From positions 1-9,188 of the forward strand of contig DJVY01000162.1 of the NCBI GenBank assembly GCA_002440885.1: 9,188 bases of DNA, given 5' to 3'. Source of the stretch: Bacteroidales bacterium UBA6244 (GTDB lineage: Bacteria; Bacteroidota; Bacteroidia; Bacteroidales; F082). Below are positions 1 to 6,195 of the stretch, piece after piece. The notes beneath the pieces were generated by a model. That model was not told the origin of the DNA, made no database searches, and saw only the letters and a program-made list of their open reading frames with translations. The translations under genes were made by a program, and so were the position numbers. The stretch's first letter is position 1. Each line of letters opens with the position of its first letter.

Positions 1-1022
1 TTGGAGATATGCAAAACACCGAAGGCTACTATATTAAAATGGATACCGAAGATACTTTAAGCCTTTCTGGTGCGAAAGTGAATTTACCTTTTGAGATCCC
101 ACTTCAAACAGGGTGGAACATCATGGGCTATCCGGTTCAGGAGTCACAGGATGCACTTAACGCCTTACAGCCCATTATCAACAGCGGTTCACTAATGAAG
201 GTCATCAACGAATCAGGAGGTTTTATTCAAAATATTCCAGGTATGGGATGGCTCAATACCATTGGTGATTTTGAACCTGGCGAAGGGTATTATATCAAAG
301 TTAGCTCAAATGATACACTTGCCATTAATGACCCGATTATTACAGGAACACTACATCATCAATTTATTGAGGAAGGAACCTTTTATCAGCGTGCTACCCA
401 AGGCAACCCCTATCTCCCTATGCATATCGTGGCTGTTTTTAATGAAACTATCCCACTTGCTGAAGGAGACGAGCTGGCCATATTCGCCGGGGATCAATGT
501 TTGGGATCCAGTCTAATTGAAGATTTCTCCGCTCCTGTAGCCGTTTTCCTTACCACGGATGACCCCACAACCGAAATCATTGATGGGGGACAGCAAGGCG
601 ATATGTTGACTTTCAAATTGCTTCATCAGGGCAAAACATATCTGCTGGAATGCCAGAACCACCAGTCCGTGAGCTATGAGCCTTTGGAAACTCAGGTCGT
701 TAACTTTACAACCACCTGGTTAGATGTATCTACCACGGTAACTACCGGCTTTAAGGTAAGCGAGGTGATTCCTAATCCATTTTCAACCGAGGCCAGAATT
801 TACGTAACAATTCCTGAAACAGGAAACCTTAAGATTGAAGTCCTGGATTTGAGGGGAGTGGTGATTAAAACATTGTTTGAAAGTGAGGTGCTTGCTCAAA
901 AACTGGAGGTCAAAATTGAGGGGAAGGAATTGAGACAGGGAATGTATTTTATTCACGTTAGATATAATAATGAAAATACACAAGAGGAAGTGCTCAGAAA
1001 GGTAGTGATGCATGAAAGGTAA
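1..1022 (+). CDS. Type IX secretion (T9SS type A sorting domain) cargo protein, 3' part
   Basis: This is the C-terminal end of a secreted protein whose start lies left of the window. The frame is open to the edge (first full codon at 3), and the ATG at 9 falls inside a repeat unit, so it is not a start. Numbering from that ATG, residues 35-106 form a module (GWNIMGYP ... GEGYYIKV ... NDTLAI). The tail of a previous copy (TEGYYIKM ... DTLSLSG) lies 86 residues earlier, so the protein carries tandem modules. Residues about 115-235 are a separate, probably beta-rich domain that I do not recognise. Residues about 248-337 match the Por/T9SS C-terminal sorting domain: a PNPF motif at 255-258, a LDLRG strand, then QGMYFIHV and a basic end. 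In the known family this domain directs export across the outer membrane and is then cleaved. The ligand or activity is unknown. The gene converges on the acyltransferase gene 26 bp away. Confidence 0.88.
   Translation, partial: GDMQNTEGYYIKMDTEDTLSLSGAKVNLPFEIPLQTGWNIMGYPVQESQDALNALQPIINSGSLMKVINESGGFIQNIPGMGWLNTIGDFEPGEGYYIKVSSNDTLAINDPIITGTLHHQFIEEGTFYQRATQGNPYLPMHIVAVFNETIPLAEGDELAIFAGDQCLGSSLIEDFSAPVAVFLTTDDPTTEIIDGGQQGDMLTFKLLHQGKTYLLECQNHQSVSYEPLETQVVNFTTTWLDVSTTVTTGFKVSEVIPNPFSTEARIYVTIPETGNLKIEVLDLRGVVIKTLFESEVLAQKLEVKIEGKELRQGMYFIHVRYNNENTQEEVLRKVVMHER
6..326 (+). repeat. Tandem protein-level repeat, period 86 residues (258 bp)
   Basis: Within the T9SS cargo gene, the segment ending EGYYIKM...DTLSLSG and the one ending EGYYIKV...NDTLAI are copies offset by 86 codons. 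Only the tail of the first copy is in the window. The DNA has diverged (gaaggctactatat against gaagggtattatat), so this is an old duplication and not a recent one. The module contains GWN and GYYIKV signatures of an extracellular beta-structured repeat. Confidence 0.7.
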
Positions 1023-1048
1023 GGATTGGCTTACTCAAATTTGATTTC

Positions 1049-1780
1049 TTATAGTGCTTTCTGAATTTCTCGTCTGGCTGTATCTGTTAGCAAGCGGACA
1101 TTGTCATGAAAAGCATCTGGTTCCAGAGCGGGTAGTATGGTCATGCGGATTGTGCTGGAGGTATTGAATATCCAGCTTCCTTTTGGAATGGTTTTGCCGG
1201 TACCTTGTATGGCAATGGGAAGAACAGGGACTTTTTTATCCAGCGCGAGTTTAAAGGCACCGCTGCGGAAAGTGCCCAGATCACCGGTCTCGCTGCGGGT
1301 GCCTTCGGGGAAGAAGGTTACTGACACGCCGTTGTCGATCCATTTTGATGCTTCCCGGTAGGCCTGGCTGATACTTGAGCGATTGGTCCGCCGAAGCCGG
1401 ATGTGTTTGGCCAGCGACATGCACCATCCCAGAAATGGAATCCGAAAAAGTGAATCCTTTGCGATCCATTTGAACTGCATGCGGGTTTGAAAAAGCAGGA
1501 CTATATCTGTCAGGGACTGGTGGTTTGCAACGATGACGTAAGTTCTGTTTCTATCCATGTTGTCGAGTCCTTCGATGGCCACCTTCCAGTACGGATTTAT
1601 GCGGATGACACTATCAGACCACCAGAAACACTGTGCATGTTGTATTTTCCGTTTTTTGTCGAAAAGAAATGTTCCGACAGTAAGCACAAGTATATCCAGA
1701 AACAGCAGTATCGTCAGCAAGATGGAGGATGTCCAAATAATTACTGACATGGCCATTTGTTTCGGGGAGGAGGCTGTCAT
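1049..1780 (-). CDS. Lysophospholipid acyltransferase, PlsC/AGPAT family
   Basis: This is a predicted membrane acyltransferase. The family transfers an acyl chain to the free hydroxyl of a lysophospholipid, classically 1-acyl-glycerol-3-phosphate to phosphatidic acid, at the inner membrane. The 243 residues show one N-terminal hydrophobic segment (about 12-40), the catalytic HX4D motif (NHQSLTD, H87 and D92), the substrate-binding FPEGTR motif at 157-162, and the VPVLPIAI motif at 184-191. The length is normal for PlsC. The start at 1780 leaves 12 bp after the CPBP gene; ATGs at codons 9 and 11 are alternatives. It is the last gene of a three-gene operon. The exact acyl acceptor cannot be read from sequence. 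Acyltransferases for ornithine or other amino-acid lipids (OlsA-like) share these motifs, so I give no gene symbol. Confidence 0.9.
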   Translation of the reverse strand: MTASSPKQMAMSVIIWTSSILLTILLFLDILVLTVGTFLFDKKRKIQHAQCFWWSDSVIRINPYWKVAIEGLDNMDRNRTYVIVANHQSLTDIVLLFQTRMQFKWIAKDSLFRIPFLGWCMSLAKHIRLRRTNRSSISQAYREASKWIDNGVSVTFFPEGTRSETGDLGTFRSGAFKLALDKKVPVLPIAIQGTGKTIPKGSWIFNTSSTIRMTILPALEPDAFHDNVRLLTDTARREIQKAL

Positions 1781-1792
1781 GGTTTCAAATGG

Positions 1793-2683
1793 TTAAATAA
1801 TGAAAAGATAATCCCATAGGCCAAGCACATAGGCCAAACCGCCAATGATGAAATGAGAAAGACTTACGCCGACCAGGCTTCTCTTTTTGGCATATAAATA
1901 TCCCCAGTATAGTGAACAGACAAAGGATGCGAAGGCGATGGCCACGGAGAGTTGGATATGCACCAAGCCAAAAAGAGCTGATGCGGTGAGAATGGCCCAG
2001 AGTGTGGCGTATGGTTTATTAAGTACAGACTCAATGGTTGTTTGTATCACTCCTCGGGCAAGAAATTCCTGCAATACCGCAACAGGAAGATATATTACTA
2101 AAAGCCAATTAAAATTCTCAATGACAAATACTTCGTTGCTCCTGTCTATACCCTGGTTGATGAAAAAAACTTTGAGTAAAATGAGTGCCACACTTAGCAT
2201 AAGTGTGCCGGGCAGTACGATGCGGATGGATGCCAGGGCTCCTTTGAGTGTCACCCCGAGCAAAGAGAACGAGAAACCGCTTTTGCGGATGATGAAAATG
2301 CTCACCATCAGAAAAAGTGCTTCCACGAGGCGTGCTGAGTTCTTGAATTCGTAATTGAGTTTGGCGGCAAGAAAGATCAGAAAAACATAAAGCGAAATAG
2401 AAAGGAACAAGCTTACAAAAATAGTTGAAAACAGCTTGTTCTTTTTTTGCTCTTTCAGCAGTTCTGCATTTTGTGACTTCAGGTCTTCTATCGTTTTTTC
2501 CAATGCATATTCTCTGGCTTCCAATTTTACAGACATGAGACTGAGCGTTTGCAGAAATTGTGCTTCTTCGGGTGTATGTTTTTTATTATCCTGCATGCGA
2601 TCCATCTCATCCGATTGGGAGTAGTCGCCTCGTATAATAGATGAGATTATGGCATCAAGTTGTTTAAACAGGCTTTTTTCCAT
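1793..2683 (-). CDS. CPBP-family (CAAX protease/Abi) membrane protein with soluble N-terminal extension, catalytic motifs altered
   Basis: This 296-residue protein has a hydrophilic N-terminus (1-83), a predicted coiled coil at about 50-83, and then about seven membrane segments (starting near 85, 118, 153, 191, 225, 246 and 271). The second half is the CPBP/Rce1-like domain. Motif 1 reads Q205-E206-FLA-R210 where the family has EExxxR. Motif 2 is FGLVH (238-242). Motif 3 reads H277-FII-G281 where HxxxN/D is usual. Known Rce1-type enzymes are glutamate-dependent intramembrane proteases, so losing the first Glu and the Asn may mean reduced or no proteolysis; this is inference. Residues 5-70 loosely resemble the HAMP-like linkers ahead of sensor domains (IIRGDYS ... 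LSLMSVKLEAREYALEKTI). The gene starts 2 bp after the stop of the cysteine-cluster gene and ends 12 bp before plsC, so the three are very likely co-transcribed. Confidence 0.85.
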   Translation of the reverse strand: MEKSLFKQLDAIISSIIRGDYSQSDEMDRMQDNKKHTPEEAQFLQTLSLMSVKLEAREYALEKTIEDLKSQNAELLKEQKKNKLFSTIFVSLFLSISLYVFLIFLAAKLNYEFKNSARLVEALFLMVSIFIIRKSGFSFSLLGVTLKGALASIRIVLPGTLMLSVALILLKVFFINQGIDRSNEVFVIENFNWLLVIYLPVAVLQEFLARGVIQTTIESVLNKPYATLWAILTASALFGLVHIQLSVAIAFASFVCSLYWGYLYAKKRSLVGVSLSHFIIGGLAYVLGLWDYLFII

Positions 2684-2685
2684 GG

Positions 2686-3171
2686 TTAATTTTGCATTTC
2701 GTATTTAGGGCATTTAACATAATTAAGCATTGCCTGAGAAGAGGGGAATCTTCCGCAGTTGAAGTATTTCCAGAAGAGGCTGCCATAAGCCACGCACTGA
2801 TTTTTGGATTTGTCCAGAAAGCAGCAGTCTAGCACAAATGTGCAACAGCGGTTGCATTCTCCGCAGCTATCTGCCGGCAGATTCCAGTGTTTGGTGATGC
2901 GGAAGAGGGCCGGGTCGGGGCGATCCATGGGAGGGGAGGTTAGGGGCAGCACTGTTTTTATTAATCCTTGTTCCCGGCGCAGGAGTGCCCAGATGTAGGA
3001 GGCTGAATAGAAAAAATATTTATGATAATATTTTAGGTATTTCCAGAAGCGGAGGTCGTTGAAAAAGAAATAGGATGTGTAGGGAGCGATCAGGTAGAGG
3101 AATATCCCGCCGGTGACCAGGTTGATCACCACAATGGTGTACGACATTAACCTGAAAAAAGCGCTTAGCAT
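2686..3171 (-). CDS. Small membrane-anchored YkgJ-like cysteine-cluster protein
   Basis: This hypothetical protein has 161 residues. An N-terminal hydrophobic segment (about 9-31) is followed by an aromatic and basic stretch (35-65) and a C-terminal domain with nine cysteines: C103, C106, C109, C110, C116, C117, C126, C139 and C154. The pattern CGECNRCC...DCC...C...NCGRFP...VKCP resembles the YkgJ-type zinc/iron-chelating cysteine-cluster families. Metal binding is inferred and no enzyme activity is known to me. I chose the ATG at 3171. The frame can be opened to a codon at 3249, but those extra 26 residues are encoded by a degenerate intergenic repeat (3191-3225) and read as low-complexity basic sequence. 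It is the first gene of the operon with the CPBP and PlsC genes; its stop is 2 bp from the CPBP start. Confidence 0.72.
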   Translation of the reverse strand: MLSAFFRLMSYTIVVINLVTGGIFLYLIAPYTSYFFFNDLRFWKYLKYYHKYFFYSASYIWALLRREQGLIKTVLPLTSPPMDRPDPALFRITKHWNLPADSCGECNRCCTFVLDCCFLDKSKNQCVAYGSLFWKYFNCGRFPSSQAMLNYVKCPKYEMQN

Positions 3172-3190
3172 GATGTTGGTTTTTTTGTTT

Positions 3191-3225
3191 CTCGCTGATC
3201 TACGCTGATTGGTATCTCGCGGATT
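3191..3225. repeat. Short degenerate direct repeats, unit CGC(T/G)GAT
   Basis: CGCTGAT occurs at 3193-3199 and 3203-3209, and CGCGGAT at 3218-3224, all in the same orientation within 32 bp. On the minus strand they read ATCCGCG / ATCAGCG / ATCAGCG. From memory, arrays of this look are scattered in intergenic regions of Bacteroidota genomes; I could not check copy number. The array lies just upstream of the chosen start of the cysteine-cluster gene and accounts for the odd N-terminal extension in that frame. Confidence 0.5.
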
Positions 3226-3331
3226 GGCACGATCCTGTAATAGTGACAACCGGATAAGCTGAAGCCATGGACAACACCTCTTCTTCTATTTTCCGTCTGA
3301 TATACATTTGTGTGAATTAATAGTATGGCTA

Positions 3332-3339
3332 CAAATATA
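3332..3339 (-). promoter_or_regulatory. Candidate -7 box for the cysteine-cluster/CPBP/plsC operon
   Basis: On the minus strand this reads TATATTTG, a full match to the Bacteroidota -7 consensus TAnnTTTG. No TTTG is seen at the -33 distance, and the leader to the ATG at 3171 would be about 155 nt. The region is AT-rich, so a chance match is quite possible. It is the best candidate found between 3172 and 3400. Confidence 0.3.
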
Positions 3340-3510
3340 CACAAATACTAATATTTCTGCCTTTTCTAGATTTAAGTACCACTCCCAAAGGCAATTTTGG
3401 CTGTCAACTAAACGACAATACGAAATTTCATTACTTTCGAAATCCTAAAATACTGTTTAATGGACATCACCATCACCGCCGACAACCGCGAAAGAGCCTC
3501 AGGAATCTCC

Positions 3511-3580
3511 TCTCGTCCGCGTTTATAACGCGGATGGTTGCATAATTATCTTGGCATCCGCGTTGCAAACGCGGACGAGA
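3511..3580. repeat. Nested inverted repeat, REP/BIME-like
   Basis: Two 26-bp arms (3511-3536 and 3555-3580) are reverse complements at 24 of 26 positions, separated by an 18-bp spacer. Each arm is itself a hairpin: tccgcgtt/aacgcgga with loop TAT (stem 3516-3523 with 3527-3534), and the same stem with loop GCA (3557-3564 with 3568-3575). The two mismatches between arms fall in these small loops, so the stems are perfectly kept. This is the architecture of paired REP elements. It sits 33 bp past the end of the response regulator gene and could also act as a transcript 3'-end structure, although no clear T-tract follows it. Confidence 0.75.
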
Positions 3581-3612
3581 ATTAGATTAAAAACCCCACT
3601 CATCCCCAACCC

Positions 3613-4281
3613 TCATAGCTCCACCAGTCCGTGTTTTATGGCAAATTTAACAATGTCGACGGATGATTTCAGTTTTAATTTGGTTATGATATTGTTTTTG
3701 TGGGCGTCTACAGTGCGTACGCTGATGTCAAGACGGGCGGCAATTTCTTTGTTAATGTAACCCTCGGCCACGAGTTGTACGATTTCTTTCTCGCGTGCAG
3801 TCAGCAGGTTGACTTTCGATTCCGGTGTGGCAAGGGTTGTCGGGCGACTCATCATCCCTTTTAGTAATACCTCTGATATGTGTGGGTCAAGGTATAGATG
3901 TCCGTCGTAAATGTCGCGTAGGGCTTTCAAAAGCACTTCCTTCTCTGTGTCTTTTGGCAAATACCCTACTGCTCCTGAGCTGATGGCGTTGTGTATAAAC
4001 TCTTCGGTGTTGTGCATCGACAAAATCAACACCTTGGTATTCGGAAATTTCTCGCTGATTATCCTGGTGGCTTCAATGCCATTCATGTCGGGCATGGCAA
4101 TGTCTACAATGGCGATATCTGCTTGTGTTGTCTCCAGCTTCTCGAGCAGCTCACGACCCGAGGAGGCAGTACCAACCACTTCTATGTGCGCCACGCCGAC
4201 AAGCAGCGAATTCACCCCTTCGCGAAACAATTGGTGGTCGTCGGCGAGGATTACCCTGATCTTTTTTTGATTTTTAATCAT
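3613..4281 (-). CDS. NarL/LuxR-type response regulator
   Basis: This is a cytoplasmic DNA-binding response regulator of 222 residues. The receiver domain (about 8-125) has the acidic pair D14/D15, the phosphoacceptor D60 (AIVDIAMPD), S88 in the Thr/Ser switch position and K110 (YLPKD). A linker leads to a LuxR-type helix-turn-helix at about 155-222 (LTAREKEIVQLVAEGYINKE ... RTVDAHKNNI). Length and domain order are normal for the family. I chose the ATG at 4281 over the TTG at 4302: the latter would overlap the kinase stop and adds only seven polar residues. The gene follows the histidine kinase gene by 14 bp, has no promoter of its own that I can see, and is presumably phosphorylated by that kinase. 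Target genes are unknown. Confidence 0.93.
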   Translation of the reverse strand: MIKNQKKIRVILADDHQLFREGVNSLLVGVAHIEVVGTASSGRELLEKLETTQADIAIVDIAMPDMNGIEATRIISEKFPNTKVLILSMHNTEEFIHNAISSGAVGYLPKDTEKEVLLKALRDIYDGHLYLDPHISEVLLKGMMSRPTTLATPESKVNLLTAREKEIVQLVAEGYINKEIAARLDISVRTVDAHKNNIITKLKLKSSVDIVKFAIKHGLVEL

Positions 4282-4295
4282 AGTCTGTCGTTTTT

Positions 4296-6077
4296 TTAAC
4301 AAGGAATTTCTATGGCTATGCTTGTTCCTTTTCCGGGCTCGGAGCTGATGCCGAAATGTCCCCCGAGCAAATTGGTTCTTTCTTTCATATTCGAAATGCC
4401 ATTCCCCGAAAGGATACGCTTTCTTCCCAAATCAAAACCTTGTCCATCGTCCTGAATCTTTAAGCAAATTGTCTCATTTTTACCGGAAAGCTCGATCAAC
4501 ACGCTGTTGGCCCGGGCATGTTTCACCACGTTGTTGAGGGCTTCCTGCACAATTCTATACAGGTAAATTTGCAAGCGTTGACCAACCAATTCCTTGTCAT
4601 CAATTCCGGAAATAAAAGTAACCTGAGCTGGTCCGTTTCCGGATGTTTCGATGGCTAACCGGTTGATGGCTGCCTGCAGGCCAAATTCGTGTAGTACCGC
4701 CGGCATCAGGTGATTCGAGATATTACGAATTTCGTTTACCGTAACGCCTATAAGCTCACGGGCTTCGCCTATAAGCCGGGTATTTGTCTCTGATTCGCAA
4801 CCGGATAACTGATCAAGTTTCATGCGTGTGGCCAAAATAAGCTGCCCGAGTCCATCGTGCAGCTCGCGCGACAAATACTGCCGCTCATCTTCCTGGGCGT
4901 CAATCATGGAGGTGGTACGGATAATTTTTTCGTGCTCAATACGCTCCGATTGGTCTTGCAGGGTTTGCGACATCGTGTTAAATGCCTCTACCAAATCGCC
5001 AATCTCGTCCTGTTGACGCAGTGTGATGGTTTCGCCATAGTTTCCCCCCGAAATGCTATCGGCCGCCAACTTCAACTTCTTAATGGGCATCATGATCCAG
5101 GTGGCATTGAAAATAACTATGCCTAACAACAAAAGTCCTATGATAATGGATAAATACAGGATGCTGTTGCGTAAAATAAATATCGGAATCATGGCTTCGT
5201 CTTCGTCAATTTCGGCCAACAACACCCAATTTAGCTGAGATACCTCAATTCGATTAAACGAACTAAGCACTTTTATCCCCCTGTAATCGGAAAAAATGTC
5301 TGTTCCGTTCAAACCACTCAAAGCCATTTTAACCCCTTCGGTTTGTACCCTCATTTTCATTACCGCATCGGCCTTAAAACGCGAATGGCTGCGCATTAAA
5401 AAATCAGGACCAACCAAATAGGCCTCACCTGATTGTCCCAACCCATTCGACGGGTTGTTATCGAACATAATTTTACCAAATTCTGACAAGGGCACACTTA
5501 AAACAATGAGTCCAAGTTTGATGTCGTTTTCGTAGATCCCGCTGACAAATAAAACCTGTGGATCGCCTTCCCTTTCGGGATGATTGAATTCCTCAACCAG
5601 AACCTGTTCCTCCGATTCAATTCGACTGTAAACCTCTTTAAGCCAACCCATTGAAAAACCAGGGAGGGTGTCGGCACGGATAGGGATACGCTCCACCGTT
5701 ACCGGAAAAGCAAAGTAACAAACGGAGGAATAGCAATTGGAGGTCTCGAGGTAGGCGCGTAAAAAATTATTGAAGATTACCTGGCTTACTGTATCGGTTT
5801 TGGTGTGCTGTTTCGTTCCGGCCATGAGTCGTAAATGCGCCAGCGACTCCTTGTTACGTGCCATGTTGCTTGCATCATTCATCCGTTGTTGCAAGAAATT
5901 GTTGATGCGCGTGGTTTTTTCTGCTCTGACGAAGTTCAACTGATCGAAAGTGCGCCCGATAAGTGCTTCTTTTGCTTTTGAATAAAAGAAGGTATCGATG
6001 ACCACCAAAGGCAAAAGACTTAATACAAAAAAATTTATAATCAGCTTTTTAGTTACTGACACCCTACGGTTAAGCAT
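4296..6077 (-). CDS. Membrane sensor histidine kinase (Cache sensor, HAMP, HisKA_3, HATPase_c)
   Basis: From the start at 6077 the protein has 593 residues. TM1 is at about 12-32, followed by a periplasmic sensor of about 270 residues that ends in a Cache-like signature (SGEAYLVGPDFLMRSHSRF, 216-234). TM2 is at about 305-326 and a HAMP linker at about 330-383 (DEIGDLVEAFNTM). The HisKA_3 dimerisation segment carries the phosphorylated His at 407 (SRELHDGLGQ). The ATPase domain has an N-box (EALNNVVKHA, N515/N516), DDGQGF (543-548), GNG (558-560) and GKGTS near the end. HisKA_3 kinases pair with NarL-type regulators, as here. The frame extends to an ATG at 6113, but a perfect -7 box at 6093-6100 lies inside that extension, so 6077 is preferred. 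The ligand is unknown; Cache domains usually bind small molecules. Confidence 0.93.
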   Translation of the reverse strand: MLNRRVSVTKKLIINFFVLSLLPLVVIDTFFYSKAKEALIGRTFDQLNFVRAEKTTRINNFLQQRMNDASNMARNKESLAHLRLMAGTKQHTKTDTVSQVIFNNFLRAYLETSNCYSSVCYFAFPVTVERIPIRADTLPGFSMGWLKEVYSRIESEEQVLVEEFNHPEREGDPQVLFVSGIYENDIKLGLIVLSVPLSEFGKIMFDNNPSNGLGQSGEAYLVGPDFLMRSHSRFKADAVMKMRVQTEGVKMALSGLNGTDIFSDYRGIKVLSSFNRIEVSQLNWVLLAEIDEDEAMIPIFILRNSILYLSIIIGLLLLGIVIFNATWIMMPIKKLKLAADSISGGNYGETITLRQQDEIGDLVEAFNTMSQTLQDQSERIEHEKIIRTTSMIDAQEDERQYLSRELHDGLGQLILATRMKLDQLSGCESETNTRLIGEARELIGVTVNEIRNISNHLMPAVLHEFGLQAAINRLAIETSGNGPAQVTFISGIDDKELVGQRLQIYLYRIVQEALNNVVKHARANSVLIELSGKNETICLKIQDDGQGFDLGRKRILSGNGISNMKERTNLLGGHFGISSEPGKGTSIAIEIPC

Positions 6078-6092
6078 GTTGCTTTTTTTTGG

Positions 6093-6100
6093 CAAAGCTA
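6093..6100 (-). promoter_or_regulatory. Candidate -7 box of the histidine kinase/response regulator operon
   Basis: On the minus strand this reads TAGCTTTG followed by CC, a full match to TAnnTTTG, ending 15 bp before the ATG at 6077. No TTG is found at the usual -33 distance, so the call rests on the -7 box and its position. If it is correct, transcription begins near 6089 and the ATG at 6113 cannot be used. Confidence 0.5.
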
Positions 6101-6145
6101 ATGAAATCAACATAATATAGATTGATTATTATTAACAACAGGTTC

Positions 6146-6175
6146 TTGCAAGGAATTTCCGGTTTATTAACTTTG
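6146..6175 (+). promoter_or_regulatory. Bacteroidota-type promoter of the STAS-like gene
   Basis: TTG at 6146-6148 (context TTCTTG) is followed by 19 bp and TAACTTTG at 6168-6175. This agrees with the -33 TTTG / N19 / -7 TAnnTTTG arrangement described for Bacteroides. The predicted start of transcription is near 6180 and the ATG at 6196 follows after a short leader with no Shine-Dalgarno sequence. Confidence 0.7.
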
Positions 6176-6195
6176 CGCCACCAAAACTAAATTTT

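Larger units (their letters stand above)
3172..3612. other. Gene-free intergenic region (441 bp)
   Basis: Both flanking genes are on the minus strand, so this is the leader of the cysteine-cluster operon plus the trailer of the response regulator gene. It holds the degenerate CGCtGAT repeat at 3191-3225, a possible promoter at 3332-3339 and the nested inverted repeat at 3511-3580. An 8-bp inverted pair (ATTTGTGT at 3306-3313, ACACAAAT at 3339-3346) flanks an AT-rich stretch and partly overlaps the promoter candidate. I see no convincing protein-coding frame, tRNA or conserved small RNA. Confidence 0.65.

Noticed and set aside
1035..1044. TCAAATTTGA palindrome between converging genes
   Set aside because: It is a 10-bp AT-rich palindrome without loop or T-tract; chance is sufficient.
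1887..2354. 155-residue open frame on the plus strand
   Set aside because: It lies fully antisense to the CPBP gene, has no recognisable domain or promoter, and its composition is that of a shadow frame.
3172..3249. Extended start of the cysteine-cluster gene
   Set aside because: The extra residues are encoded by a short degenerate repeat and look like translated non-coding sequence.
3303..3310. Plus-strand TACATTTG promoter-like box
   Set aside because: No plus-strand gene follows before 6196 and no -33 element is seen; an AT-rich chance match is likely.
3511..3580. Possible CRISPR remnant
   Set aside because: Only two copies exist, in inverted orientation, with one 18-bp spacer and no cas genes. 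A REP-like pair fits better.
3911..4299. Plus-strand frames of 102-119 residues
   Set aside because: They are antisense to the receiver domain of the response regulator, whose motifs are intact and explain the sequence.
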